The notes beneath the pieces are model-generated. The model did no database searches. It saw only the letters and a list, made by a program, of their open reading frames with translations, and was not told where the DNA came from. Both the position numbers and the translations under genes were made by a program. DNA of 64,000 nt, from the NCBI GenBank assembly GCA_029262635.1, contig JAJCZA010000029.1:110559-174558 (forward strand). Direction: 5' to 3'. The stretch comes from Vampirovibrionales bacterium (GTDB lineage Bacteria; Cyanobacteriota; Vampirovibrionia; Vampirovibrionales; Vampirovibrionaceae). This document shows positions 19,140 to 27,776 of this stretch, one piece after another. Every line of letters starts with the position of its first letter. Positions within the stretch are counted from its first letter, which is position 1.

Positions 19140-19852
19140 AGGAGTAAATGGAGTAAATGGGGGAGGGTTGAGTTTTCAGCTTCCTCCTTCGATTTCACCT
19201 CTGATTCTGATTCAAAGCGTTCTATTCCACCATTTAAGGCGAACCTTTTTGTTCTGTCGCTAATAGCTATTAGCTCTTTTTTATCAAGCTTTTTTCCCTC
19301 GCTAGTCGGATGGTTAAGAAGAAAAGTCAGTGTTTTAATGGCATCTTCTACTATTTCCCGTACCGATAGATGAGGGGCTTCTTCTTGTCTCCTTTTGATC
19401 AAGCTTTTTACTTCATTGTAGTCCTCTTCCGTTAGTCTTTCTGAATCTTTATAGTCACGATGCGTCGGTGGGTCCGGTTCAGGCTGTCCCCGTTCCCATC
19501 CTTCGGTTATCCCTGCCCACCCTTCTTTATAATCACGATGAACCGGTGGGTCCGGCTCAGGCTGTCCCCGTTCCCATCCTTCGGCTATCCCTGCCCACCC
19601 TTCTTTATAGTCACGATGCGTCGGTGGGTCCGGTTCAGGCGGGCTCAGTGATTGGGCCGATAGGCTAGGTGTATAAAGGGCTAAAGCCATTAAAGCGGCA
19701 AGGGTCAGTTGTCTTGTTTTACTGTTTTGCCCAAAAAGAACCGACGATTCGGGTTGAATGGCTAGCTGAGAAGCACCTTGCTGGGGAGTTCTCACATTCT
19801 CTGAAATCCCTTGAAATCGCTGCAGGGAAGGGGAAATTGTTGTTAACGGCAT
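19121..19852 (-). CDS. Exported protein with tandem 28-residue repeats
   Basis: 243 residues. A hydrophobic segment LTLAALMALALYTPSLSAQ at about 48-66 acts as signal peptide or anchor, preceded by a long Gln/Ser-rich leader with LFGQNSK. It then has near-perfect repeats of the form PEPDPPTHRDYKEGWAGI + EGWERGQ, two and a half copies, followed by a helical Lys/Glu-rich C-terminus. The function is unknown. Repeat-rich exported proteins often act at the surface, but that is inference only. Confidence 0.6.
   Translation of the reverse strand: MPLTTISPSLQRFQGISENVRTPQQGASQLAIQPESSVLFGQNSKTRQLTLAALMALALYTPSLSAQSLSPPEPDPPTHRDYKEGWAGIAEGWERGQPEPDPPVHRDYKEGWAGITEGWERGQPEPDPPTHRDYKDSERLTEEDYNEVKSLIKRRQEEAPHLSVREIVEDAIKTLTFLLNHPTSEGKKLDKKELIAISDRTKRFALNGGIERFESESEVKSKEEAENSTLPHLLHLLLYRYGK
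19451..19650. repeat. In-gene tandem repeats of 84 bp
   Basis: The 28-residue protein repeat corresponds to 84-bp direct DNA repeats in which most of the sequence is unchanged (for example GGCTGTCCCCGTTCCCATCC appears twice). The near-identity at DNA level suggests recent slippage or recombination. Confidence 0.75.
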
Positions 19853-20005
19853 GAGGTTATCCTTTTAGACTTTGCTATAAAAAGAGCTGTGGAAACAAAT
19901 GCCGGGCAAGGAAAAAGATTGTTGTAAACTTAGGGAGTCGTTACAAAATTTAATATTTAAGATTAACCACCAGTTCTTACGATTACTTACCGCTTCGCTT
20001 AATGT

Positions 20006-21121
20006 CTATAGAGTTGTGTTTGGTACGGGTGTAGCGGTAATGACATGGGTTTTGTCCCAGTCTTTTCGTTGCTGGGTTCGGCTTTGATGGATTCGTTCAA
20101 CAGCCAGTTGACGTGCCGCTTCCCAAGGGCTGAGATTTTTTTCCTTCGCGTAGTGGAAAACCCGCAATGTACGGTCGTAAATACCTTCTACCCGGCCTTT
20201 GGCCTGATCAAACGATAGTTTTTCAATTTCACATGCCACCATGATTAAGCCACCGGCGTTAATAACAAAGTCGGGAGCGTAGAGGATGTCACGGTCGTAA
20301 AGAATTTTACCAGCACTTTCCGTAGCAAACGGGTTATTGGCACCACCGGCGATAACTTTTGCGGTCATTTTTTGGGCGATTTCATCCGTTAGTAAGCCTC
20401 CAATGGCATTGGGCGAAAAGACGTCGACGTCCTGAAAATAGATTTCGCTGGAATCGCAGACTTGAACAGCCGGATAATGCTCTTTAATTCGAGAGATCGC
20501 ATCAGCGTTGGGATCAGAAATCACCACGTTACACCCAGAATCCAATAGGTAATCAATAAGCATGAAACCCACTTTCCCCGCGCCCTGTACGGCAATTCTC
20601 AGCCCCTGAAGATCTTCACGGCCCAAGCGTTCTTTGACAGCGGCCCGAACCCCCTGGAAAACGCCCAACGAGGTTAAAATAGCTGAATCGCCGAGTCCGC
20701 CGTCTTCTTCTGCTAAGCCGACAATATGCTGACAGTGGTCATGCATGATTTTGAGATCCTTGGTGTCAGATCCGACGTCACCTGCACCGATATAGTTTCC
20801 GCCAAAGAGGGCTATTCTTTCAGCGAAGCACTTTAGAAGTTCCGGTGTCTTTTTCTGTCCTTCTTCCAGAATAACAACACTCTTCCCCCCACCCAGATTC
20901 AGCCCGGCGGCGGAAGCTTTGTAGGTCATGGCGCGTGAAAGCTTGAGAACATCCTGAAGAGCCGCTTCTTCACTGGGATAACTTTTCATCCGACACCCGC
21001 CCAAGGCAGGTCCAAGGGATGTATCGTGTATGGCGATAATGCCTTTTAAACCGGTTTCCTTATCTGAACAGAAAACCACGGCTTCATGATTTTTTTCGCG
21101 AATGAAGTCAAAATTGTTCAT
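20006..21121 (-). CDS. Leucine (Glu/Phe/Val family) dehydrogenase
   Basis: NAD-dependent oxidative deaminase of branched-chain amino acids, 371 residues. Signatures are DTSLGPALGGCRMKSYPSEE, the catalytic-lysine region MTYKASAAGLNLGGGKSVVI, IGAGDVGSDTKDL and a Rossmann fold IAVQGAGKVG near residue 180. The tail LAVERIHQSR is also typical. Its size matches leucine dehydrogenase rather than the larger glutamate enzymes. The YkgJ-like gene lies just upstream on the same strand (26 bp), which suggests an operon. Confidence 0.92.
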   Translation of the reverse strand: MNNFDFIREKNHEAVVFCSDKETGLKGIIAIHDTSLGPALGGCRMKSYPSEEAALQDVLKLSRAMTYKASAAGLNLGGGKSVVILEEGQKKTPELLKCFAERIALFGGNYIGAGDVGSDTKDLKIMHDHCQHIVGLAEEDGGLGDSAILTSLGVFQGVRAAVKERLGREDLQGLRIAVQGAGKVGFMLIDYLLDSGCNVVISDPNADAISRIKEHYPAVQVCDSSEIYFQDVDVFSPNAIGGLLTDEIAQKMTAKVIAGGANNPFATESAGKILYDRDILYAPDFVINAGGLIMVACEIEKLSFDQAKGRVEGIYDRTLRVFHYAKEKNLSPWEAARQLAVERIHQSRTQQRKDWDKTHVITATPVPNTTL

Positions 21122-21147
21122 TATATATTCCCGCCCTAATCAATGAT

Positions 21148-21786
21148 TTAAAGTGAATGTAACAGGAAGGAGTAGCCTGGGGATCCGATATACACGTTGG
21201 TCAAAGAAAGAACCAAGCTTAGCCCGTTTATATCAACAGATTTATTATCACTGCTGAAAAGGTCGGCGTCAATGTAGCTTGCGCTAATGTGTCCACTTTT
21301 TAAGTCCTGCACTTCCTGCCGGAGCCTTGCCAACTGGGTAATGTCTTGTTTCATTTGAAAGTATCTTTTTTTACACGCCTTTCCCCAAGGAATATAGGCA
21401 CAATTGGGTGCCATCACCACAAAAGGCGTGTCTGGATAGTCTCGGCAAAATTGAGGGCGATCCTCATGAACGCCGCAGCGATTGTCTCCCTGAAGATAAC
21501 GACATCGATAAAAAACGACATCATCGGCGTTGTTAGGAAAATCATCCAACTTTTCAGCAGCTTTCAGTGTCTTTTCCACCACACCGGGAACAATCGTTCG
21601 AGCTTCTTCGTGAGAGGCATAGGGGATCATAATTGAAAAAAAATTGCGGGCAAATTCATCGCCTTTCGCCGCTCGTTCCAGCAATGCCCAGTATGGTGTA
21701 CTGGGAGAAACCCCTTTACAGCAATCCCCGGTACTGCAGCATTTGGGTTTTGGGATATTCAACTCTTTTTCAAACAGATTAGCCAT
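21148..21786 (-). CDS. YkgJ-like Zn/Fe-chelating cysteine cluster protein
   Basis: 212 residues. Cysteine-rich signature of the YkgJ family: KCCSTGDCCKG near the N-terminus and CRYLQGDNRCGVHEDRPQFCRDYP in the middle. These probably bind one metal ion or Fe-S cluster. The exact biochemical role of the family is not settled. It is located upstream of the leucine dehydrogenase gene on the same strand. Confidence 0.8.
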   Translation of the reverse strand: MANLFEKELNIPKPKCCSTGDCCKGVSPSTPYWALLERAAKGDEFARNFFSIMIPYASHEEARTIVPGVVEKTLKAAEKLDDFPNNADDVVFYRCRYLQGDNRCGVHEDRPQFCRDYPDTPFVVMAPNCAYIPWGKACKKRYFQMKQDITQLARLRQEVQDLKSGHISASYIDADLFSSDNKSVDINGLSLVLSLTNVYIGSPGYSFLLHSL

Positions 21787-21889
21787 ATGGCTCTATTATA
21801 CGAACCTATTCTGTTTCATTGGTTAATTTCTCATGAATCTGGTCAAAGTGGTGGAGTTATGGAACCGTGAACCCTTCTCGTCTGTGTTC

Positions 21890-22204
21890 TTATGATCTAA
21901 TATCTACAGGGTAGTGGCCGTAATCTTCGATGCGCTGGCCGTTTAGTCGATTGAGTATTTCAAACCGGGCGTCTTCTAATACAGCAATCCGAGCGATATA
22001 TTGCCTCTCGGTTTCAGAGCCTGATGGGCTCGTATGGAGGTTTTCATAACAACGTTCCAGATCTTTTTTAATCATAAAAAGCTCTTCTAAGAAATTATCC
22101 CGGTTTTCAGTTGTTACCCTCACACCTAGTAACGCCCCGAGGCGGTTTTTTAACTCTTTTTTTGTGTTCCAAAGAGATTTTACTTCTTTTTCTGGGAACT
22201 TCAT
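21890..22204 (-). CDS. Small uncharacterised helical protein
   Basis: 104 residues, strongly helical and charged (KSLWNTKKELKNRLGALLG, LEELFMIKKDLERCYENL), with no membrane segment and no recognised motif. It has an AT-rich upstream region. Confidence 0.5.
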   Translation of the reverse strand: MKFPEKEVKSLWNTKKELKNRLGALLGVRVTTENRDNFLEELFMIKKDLERCYENLHTSPSGSETERQYIARIAVLEDARFEILNRLNGQRIEDYGHYPVDIRS

Positions 22205-22686
22205 CTCTTAAGCTTCCTCTTTTCACGAACAGAGTATTTATTACGGTGCAAAGCATCCGTAATGTATTTCTTCTTCTCTCTATATAAATTATCTCTATAC
22301 TCTTTACATTAGAATAAAAACATTTCAATCCGCTAAATTGCCTTTAAGTCGCTCTGATCAAGGGTAAATCGTTTTATTTATTATAAAGTATAAAGAAATG
22401 TTAATTTTGTTGGAATCTGTCCTTTTTTTAGCCCAATTTACAGCCCTTTGGGTGGGCAGAATTGGTAAGATCCTTTATAATGGCTACTAGATCCAATTTT
22501 ACGGGGGACGGCTTCCAGAATTAATATAGATTAATGGAAGAATTCTTTATTATGCATAAAATATATAAAAAGCATTTAATTTCTCAGATTATTAAAGGTT
22601 TTGCGTGCGATGCCGAGTAATTAAACAAGCTCAGAAGCAGATTCACCACTCAGAATCAGGAATAATATGAGAGGGAGAAGGAAGAA
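22205..22686. promoter_or_regulatory. Long AT-rich intergenic region with a candidate promoter
   Basis: About 480 bp without a gene. On the plus strand, TATAAT at 22476-22481 with TGGGCA 17 bp upstream (22453-22458) is a plausible promoter for the gene at 22687. That would leave a leader of about 200 nt. I found no recognisable riboswitch or tRNA. Confidence 0.4.
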
Positions 22687-23058
22687 ATGACCGATTTTAA
22701 TAATTTAAACCGCCCACACATCAACCACAGTAATCCGCCATCGATTGGGGACGGAAGTAAGAAAGATGGTGACCAAAGCTCAGCTGAAGGTAAACCTCAG
22801 GCTGAACCAGCACCAGTTGCTTATGAGAAAGCGACCCCTGACAATATCTTTTCGGCTTTGCAAGCAAAAGGGCTTAGCCAGCAGGATAAAATTGCAGAGA
22901 GTCGTATTTCTGGCTCACTAAGCGGCTTTCCTTCTCCTGAGTCCTTTGCTCGGTTTGAAGCGCACCTTGATAATGAGTTTCCAGGGTTGACGCCGCTCCA
23001 AAAGTCAGACATTGCAGCCAACTACTTTGCGGGTTCGGTGGTTATTAAAACCGCATAA
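22687..23058 (+). CDS. Uncharacterised soluble protein
   Basis: 123 residues. It has a Pro/Asn-rich disordered N-terminal half and a folded C-terminal half (SGFPSPESFARFEAHLDNEF, LTPLQKSDIAANYFAG). A strong purine-rich Shine-Dalgarno (GGGAGAAGGAAG) precedes the ATG, and a clear terminator follows at 23093. Both support a real, well expressed gene of unknown role. Confidence 0.6.
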   Translation: MTDFNNLNRPHINHSNPPSIGDGSKKDGDQSSAEGKPQAEPAPVAYEKATPDNIFSALQAKGLSQQDKIAESRISGSLSGFPSPESFARFEAHLDNEFPGLTPLQKSDIAANYFAGSVVIKTA

Positions 23059-23092
23059 CTTTCCTTCTTCGATCTATCCTTTAAAAAGAAGA

Positions 23093-23119
23093 GACATCGG
23101 TTATTCCGGTGTCTTTTTT
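23093..23119 (+). terminator. Intrinsic terminator
   Basis: Stem GACATCGG / CCGGTGTC (one G-T pair) with a 5-nt loop, followed by a run of six Ts. It closes the gene at 22687. Confidence 0.85.
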
Positions 23120-23330
23120 AGTTGCAATTCACGTCTTCACTAAAGAACTCACTCTATTGACCGATGCAGGCAAGAGGCCGTAACGGATATAATCATCATG
23201 AAAAGAGTCCTTTACGAGACGGTAAGTCTTTAGTATGATTAGCGTCCATCCGGTGGGTACCGGATTTATATGAGAAAAAATGGATAAAACCTTATAATAA
23301 TTGATTTTAGTATGAAGAGGGTTTAGGGAA

Positions 23331-24101
23331 TTGACACCTAATACACAATCATCCGAAATGGAACAATCAAAAGCTCAAGCGTCCTCCGGGCGCGGGGAGA
23401 AAGTCCTTATTGTCGACGATGAAGCCAGCATTCGCCGTATTCTCGAAACGCGTTTTAAGATGTTGGGCTATGATATTGCGACAGCGGCGGATGGTGATGA
23501 AGCCTTGGATATCTTTGGCAAGTTTTCGCCTGATATTGTTATCCTCGATATCATGATGCCCAAAATGGATGGCTATGGGGTTACCAAAGAAATCCGAAAG
23601 CAGAATGAAGTTCCTATTATTATCCTGACGGCACTGGGAGACGTGGCAGAACGAATTACCGGACTGGAGCTGGGAGCGGATGATTACGTGGTCAAACCGT
23701 TTAGCCCTAAAGAGCTAGAGGCTCGGGTTAAGGCTATCCTTAAGCGGACCTATAATAAGAACGGCGGTGGAAGTAATAAGGAAAACAACAACCTGATCGT
23801 CGTGGGCAACCTAAAAATTGATAAGAGCAAGCGGCAGGTGTTCAAGAAGAATGAGCGGGTTCGTTTAACGGGGATGGAATTTAGTTTACTCGAGCTATTG
23901 GTTAGCAATTCGGGCAGACCCTTCTCCCGAAGTGAAATCCTGCAGCATGTCTGGTCTTACCCACCGGATCACCGTATTGATACACGGGTTGTTGATGTTC
24001 ACATCAGTCGGCTACGCGCTAAACTGGAGAATGACATCAGTAATCCGGAACTGATTTTAACGGCACGCGGCATTGGATATATGTTTCAAAAAATCGACTA
24101 A
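23331..24101 (+). CDS. rpaB: OmpR-family response regulator, RpaB-like
   Basis: 256 residues. The receiver domain (about 22-140) has KVLIVDDEASIRRILETR, the phosphoacceptor Asp in IVILDIMMPKMDGYG (near residue 73), the switch Thr in IIILTALGD and Lys in DDYVVKPFSP. The C-terminal winged helix (about 155-255) has LTGMEFSLLELLVSNSG and RIDTRVVDVHISRLRAKLE. The wording of the receiver is very like cyanobacterial RpaB, which controls stress and light-response genes there. The TTG at 23331 is preceded by a purine-rich stretch; an internal ATG at 23358 is possible. No histidine kinase is adjacent. A -10-like TATAAT lies at 23293. Confidence 0.85.
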   Translation: MTPNTQSSEMEQSKAQASSGRGEKVLIVDDEASIRRILETRFKMLGYDIATAADGDEALDIFGKFSPDIVILDIMMPKMDGYGVTKEIRKQNEVPIIILTALGDVAERITGLELGADDYVVKPFSPKELEARVKAILKRTYNKNGGGSNKENNNLIVVGNLKIDKSKRQVFKKNERVRLTGMEFSLLELLVSNSGRPFSRSEILQHVWSYPPDHRIDTRVVDVHISRLRAKLENDISNPELILTARGIGYMFQKID

Positions 24102-24111
24102 GTCCGTTGCG

Positions 24112-24678
24112 ATGAGTCTGTTTTTAACGGTTAAACGACTGAAGAAGCTTAGAGAAGCTCGTTTTACGGTTTTGTTTCTTTTGCTTGTTTTGTTGACGGG
24201 GTGCATTTCAGGCTTTCAGACAGCAGGGGATGCTTATCGTGAGGAAGAAGTCGCGCTCCTTAGGATTATGGCAGACAATATTATTGATCTGGAAAAAAAG
24301 AAAGATTACACTGCTCTCTATAGTGATTATGCCAGTCGTGGCTATAAACAACGGGTCTCAGAGCGAAGATTTCTCAAGTTAACTCACTGTGTAGAGACTC
24401 ATATGGGTGAGGTTTTGGGTCATAATGTGGCAAAAGTTGATTTTAAAAGAGAAAATAAAAACAACCGGATGGAAGATCTCTTGACTCTTGAGGTCTATCG
24501 AAAACATGAGGCGGTAACCGAGCGTTATGTGCTTGTCGATGAAGGCGTTGGCTTTCGTATCGACTCTTTTCGCTGGTTGAGCGATAATAATGAACCCTTT
24601 AAGGTCTGTATGAAAAAGATTACGCCTCTAAAAAAGACGGAAATTCCCGCCGCCAACCGATCTGGTGAAATAAACTAA
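24112..24678 (+). CDS. Putative lipoprotein
   Basis: 189 residues from the ATG at 24112 (a frame start also exists at 24073, overlapping the regulator gene). The N-terminus is basic (TVKRLKKLREAR), then hydrophobic VLFLLLVLLTGC, with a lipobox ending at the cysteine. The mature part is a small alpha/beta domain (LYSDYASRGYKQRVSERRF, RYVLVDEGVGFRIDSFRW) that could be NTF2-like. Its position directly after the RpaB-like gene suggests cotranscription. Confidence 0.65.
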   Translation: MSLFLTVKRLKKLREARFTVLFLLLVLLTGCISGFQTAGDAYREEEVALLRIMADNIIDLEKKKDYTALYSDYASRGYKQRVSERRFLKLTHCVETHMGEVLGHNVAKVDFKRENKNNRMEDLLTLEVYRKHEAVTERYVLVDEGVGFRIDSFRWLSDNNEPFKVCMKKITPLKKTEIPAANRSGEIN

Positions 24679-25328
24679 ATATCTTGTTCAACCCAGCCGA
24701 TGTTTGAACGAAAAACACCCCGGCCATCCGGCGCTACGACCCCTTTACGCACCAGGTAATTTGCACGGGAGGAAATATCGGTTAGCCCCATATTTTCAAA
24801 ACCCTCGTTGCTTGTGGGTTGGGTAATCCCGTTATCAACGAGGTATTGCTTAATTTGCTCCGTGGTAGCACGTCCACCATTGAATACAATGGCTCGAAAA
24901 ATCTCGTAGTTTAATGAGGTTCGTTTACGAAGAATAGCATTGACTTCGTTGAACGCCACATCAGGCAAAAAAAGTGTTGATGCAGAATCTGAAGTGCTTA
25001 ACTGGTTACTTAAAACTTTTCCTCTCATCATCGCACTAAAATTTTGGGATGTTATTTCGGCCGGTTGAGATAAAGCATTATCTTCTGTGAAGTTATCAAT
25101 AATGGATTTTAAACTTAGTTTTAACGTAATTAACTTTTGTTTTGTCAGCTTTAAAGCTCGCAGTTTTTCAGCCTGTTTTTCGAGCTTTTCAATCTGAGGT
25201 TTTAGTTTATCTAATTCACTCTCAGTTTCCTGATACATGGTATCTAAGCGGCTAATACTGGCAATACTAGTTTGTTTTTTTGTGCTTTCAGCCTTGCTTC
25301 TTTTCTTTTTATTAAGTTTTGTCGTCAT
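24675..25328 (-). CDS. Coiled-coil protein with a winged-helix-like C-terminus
   Basis: 217 residues. A Lys/Thr-rich start is followed by a coiled coil at about 35-75 (ESELDKLKPQIEKLEKQAEK). The C-terminal third has YEIFRAIVFNGGRATTEQIK, then SRANYLVRKGVVAPDGRGVF, a pattern that fits a winged helix. A DNA-binding role is plausible but not shown. Its stop overlaps the end of the lipoprotein gene by 4 bp, convergent. Confidence 0.5.
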   Translation of the reverse strand: MTTKLNKKKRSKAESTKKQTSIASISRLDTMYQETESELDKLKPQIEKLEKQAEKLRALKLTKQKLITLKLSLKSIIDNFTEDNALSQPAEITSQNFSAMMRGKVLSNQLSTSDSASTLFLPDVAFNEVNAILRKRTSLNYEIFRAIVFNGGRATTEQIKQYLVDNGITQPTSNEGFENMGLTDISSRANYLVRKGVVAPDGRGVFRSNIGWVEQDI

Positions 25329-25612
25329 CTAAATTTTCCTACTCTTAAACTGAATCAATTACAGGATTCTATTATACATTAATTAATGCTTTACGTTTTT
25401 TTATTTTAGTTAAGTAATTTAACTGCAGTAAATACTAGTTAAGTACTTAAAATTATACTATGTTTACGCCACATTTGTTTAAGTTTCACCCGTTGGCAAA
25501 AAAGAGGTTTATTCCAAGCTGAGTAACGTTTGATTACCTTTGTAGTGACTGATTGTTGTTTGTGTTAAAATTTGTCTTAATTTTGCAATCGCCCACAATG
25601 AAAGGTTTGAGA

Positions 25613-26317
25613 ATGAACACAATCGCTTACCCGACAACAACTTTTACCCCTCCTCCATCTAGAGGTTTTCCCCAAACGACTTCTCCCCAAGAAGGCCGGA
25701 AATATACCAACCCGTCAACTCAAACACCTCAAGTCCAATTTGGAAACCTTATTTATGGTGGATATGCTCTTGTTGTGAGTGGAATTATTTGGGCTTCTTT
25801 CCACCAGATTAAATTATCATTAAAAGCTCATAGAGAAGGTCAGCAACAAGCGTTGGAAGATTCCAAAAAAACGCTTTATGATCAAGCAGAGCAATCCATG
25901 AAGCCTCAGTACGAATTAGCTGAGAGTAAGTTTCAGTTTCTCCTAAACCATCTGGGCGAATCCATTAAAGAGGATAAGGATATTGCGAAAAAACTAGTTG
26001 CCACAACTCTAATCGCTGACTCTGATTTTGCCTTGGTTCAAAGGGTTGAGCTTCTCTTAAAAGTTGTCAATCTAAAATTAGAAAAGGAAGCAGATTTTTC
26101 TTTCTTTGAAATGTTAGATATCCTCAGAAATTTGGTCGAGGAATCCAATAAAGACCTGCTACTGGATAGTTTTAAAGAGGATTCTAATGTGCAGAAAGAG
26201 GTTGAGAACTTGTTGATTCAAGCCTCACTTTATTTGGATAATCGCAATTATGGCGACGAACTAGAGGGAGCGAAACGTCGTTTAAACAAAGTTATGGAAG
26301 AACTTCCTAGGGGATAA
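25613..26317 (+). CDS. Uncharacterised membrane-anchored protein
   Basis: About 234 residues from the ATG at 25613 (an upstream in-frame start exists at 25553). The N-terminus is Pro/Thr-rich and ends VQFGN, directly before a single membrane span (YGGYALVVSGIIWASF). The remaining 170 residues are soluble, helical and charged. The family is unknown. A strong terminator follows. Confidence 0.5.
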   Translation: MNTIAYPTTTFTPPPSRGFPQTTSPQEGRKYTNPSTQTPQVQFGNLIYGGYALVVSGIIWASFHQIKLSLKAHREGQQQALEDSKKTLYDQAEQSMKPQYELAESKFQFLLNHLGESIKEDKDIAKKLVATTLIADSDFALVQRVELLLKVVNLKLEKEADFSFFEMLDILRNLVEESNKDLLLDSFKEDSNVQKEVENLLIQASLYLDNRNYGDELEGAKRRLNKVMEELPRG

Positions 26318-26350
26318 TTTTTAAAGCTTTTATAATGCAATTAAGTAAAA

Positions 26351-26390
26351 GCATAACACTTAACCGTTAGTAGTTAAGTGTTATGCTTTT
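26351..26390. terminator. Strong bidirectional-looking terminator
   Basis: Perfect 14-bp stem GCATAACACTTAAC / GTTAAGTGTTATGC with an 8-nt loop, flanked by an A-run and a T-run. It separates two convergent genes. Confidence 0.9.
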
Positions 26391-26429
26391 TGATATTGGC
26401 TTAACTTTTGCGTTAATTAAAATGATTGA

Positions 26430-27611
26430 TTACTGAACACGAGTTAAAGCTTGCTCAGCGTATTGATAGTCGGTTGAGTATTCAGGAGCCGCCTTATAGG
26501 CAATTTGATAATGATTTCCCGCTTTTTTAGGTTGTCCCAGTTGCTCATATGCAAAACCTAGCTGATTTTCAATATTAGCTAACAACTCTGGGTCTTCGGT
26601 CGATAAGAATCTCTGACCAATAGAAAGGGCTTGAGCATAGTACTCAATTGCGTTTGGGTAATCTTCCAAATCCATAGCCACATCGCCCATTGTAATATAC
26701 GGAGATAGTGCTTTCGGGTTGATGGCGATCGCTTGTTTGGCGTTCCCCATTGCTTTGTCATAGTCCAGGCTTTGATGACTGACGATACCTAACTGGCTGT
26801 AGGCCCACTCAAATTTAGGATTCGCTAGAACCGCTTGACTATAGTGCTTTGCCGCCATTTCTGGGTTCTGATAGAGGGTTTCATAGAAAGCTCCTGCCAG
26901 CATGTAATATCGGGTCATTGGCTCAAGAGCTTGTTTACTTTGAGGCAGTTTGATTTTGAGATATTGAACGGCAGTACTCTGCAACACTGGATCCAGAGAT
27001 AGGCGCTGCGCCTGCTCAAACTCGTATCGGGCATGCTCCAGCTGGAGAATCTTACGTAATTCAATTCCCAAAGCGAGATGATAATCTCCTCGCTCAGGGT
27101 CTTCCAATGTATTTTGCAATGCCTGAAGCAAGCTAGGGCTCATGTAGTAAGGTGAGATGTTAGCCTGTTCCAGCTCCTGATAGGCCTTTTTATAATTACC
27201 AATATAGTAATTTGCCAATGCGAGTTCGGCATGAGCATTTTCTCCAAAGTGCTGATAAAGTTGACGGTTCCACTGAGTTTTATTAACTTGTGCAATGGTT
27301 TTATCAAACTCTCTCATGGCTTCAGGTAGAAGCCCCTGTGTTTCATAGAGGGTACCCAAAAGGAAATGGGCAATCGGCGTTTCGTCTAATTCGATCCGTT
27401 TTTTTAATTGAACTTCAGCACGGTGAAAATCTTCGACGTTGCTAAATGTCATTTGATGAACATTCAGTGTCTCCCACTCTGGTGAATGAACCGATTCATA
27501 AAGATCCTGCGGAAGGGTTGAAATATAAATAAACCCAACGATTATTACAAAAAACACACTCCCTAGAACCGAGATAATAAGGGCATTCCAGTTTTGCCAG
27601 TCTTTATGCAT
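26430..27611 (-). CDS. TPR-repeat membrane protein
   Basis: 393 residues from the ATG at 27611. One N-terminal span (ALIISVLGSVFFVIIVGFIY) is followed by several tetratricopeptide repeats, e.g. AHFLLGTLYETQGLLPEAMR, AYSQLGIVSHQSLDYDKAMG and PYITMGDVAMDLEDYPNAIE. It probably acts as a periplasmic or outer-face scaffold for protein contacts. The partner is unknown. Confidence 0.75.
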   Translation of the reverse strand: MHKDWQNWNALIISVLGSVFFVIIVGFIYISTLPQDLYESVHSPEWETLNVHQMTFSNVEDFHRAEVQLKKRIELDETPIAHFLLGTLYETQGLLPEAMREFDKTIAQVNKTQWNRQLYQHFGENAHAELALANYYIGNYKKAYQELEQANISPYYMSPSLLQALQNTLEDPERGDYHLALGIELRKILQLEHARYEFEQAQRLSLDPVLQSTAVQYLKIKLPQSKQALEPMTRYYMLAGAFYETLYQNPEMAAKHYSQAVLANPKFEWAYSQLGIVSHQSLDYDKAMGNAKQAIAINPKALSPYITMGDVAMDLEDYPNAIEYYAQALSIGQRFLSTEDPELLANIENQLGFAYEQLGQPKKAGNHYQIAYKAAPEYSTDYQYAEQALTRVQ

Positions 27612-27776
27612 GGTCCCCATCCTTTAAAAACTTCTCTATTATTAGTGCTATCGACGGCTTGCACCGTAACTTGAGGACGAATCATTGAATTGGAGGGTAA
27701 GGCTTTGGGATTGAAGCGCAACGGCTTATAAGGGACAATGCAGTGGAATAAAGTTTGTAATCCACAGAGGTCGTTA

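Noticed and set aside
19460..19668. Two plus-strand frames across the 84-bp repeats
   Set aside because: They are antisense shadows created by the repeated DNA of the repeat-protein gene.
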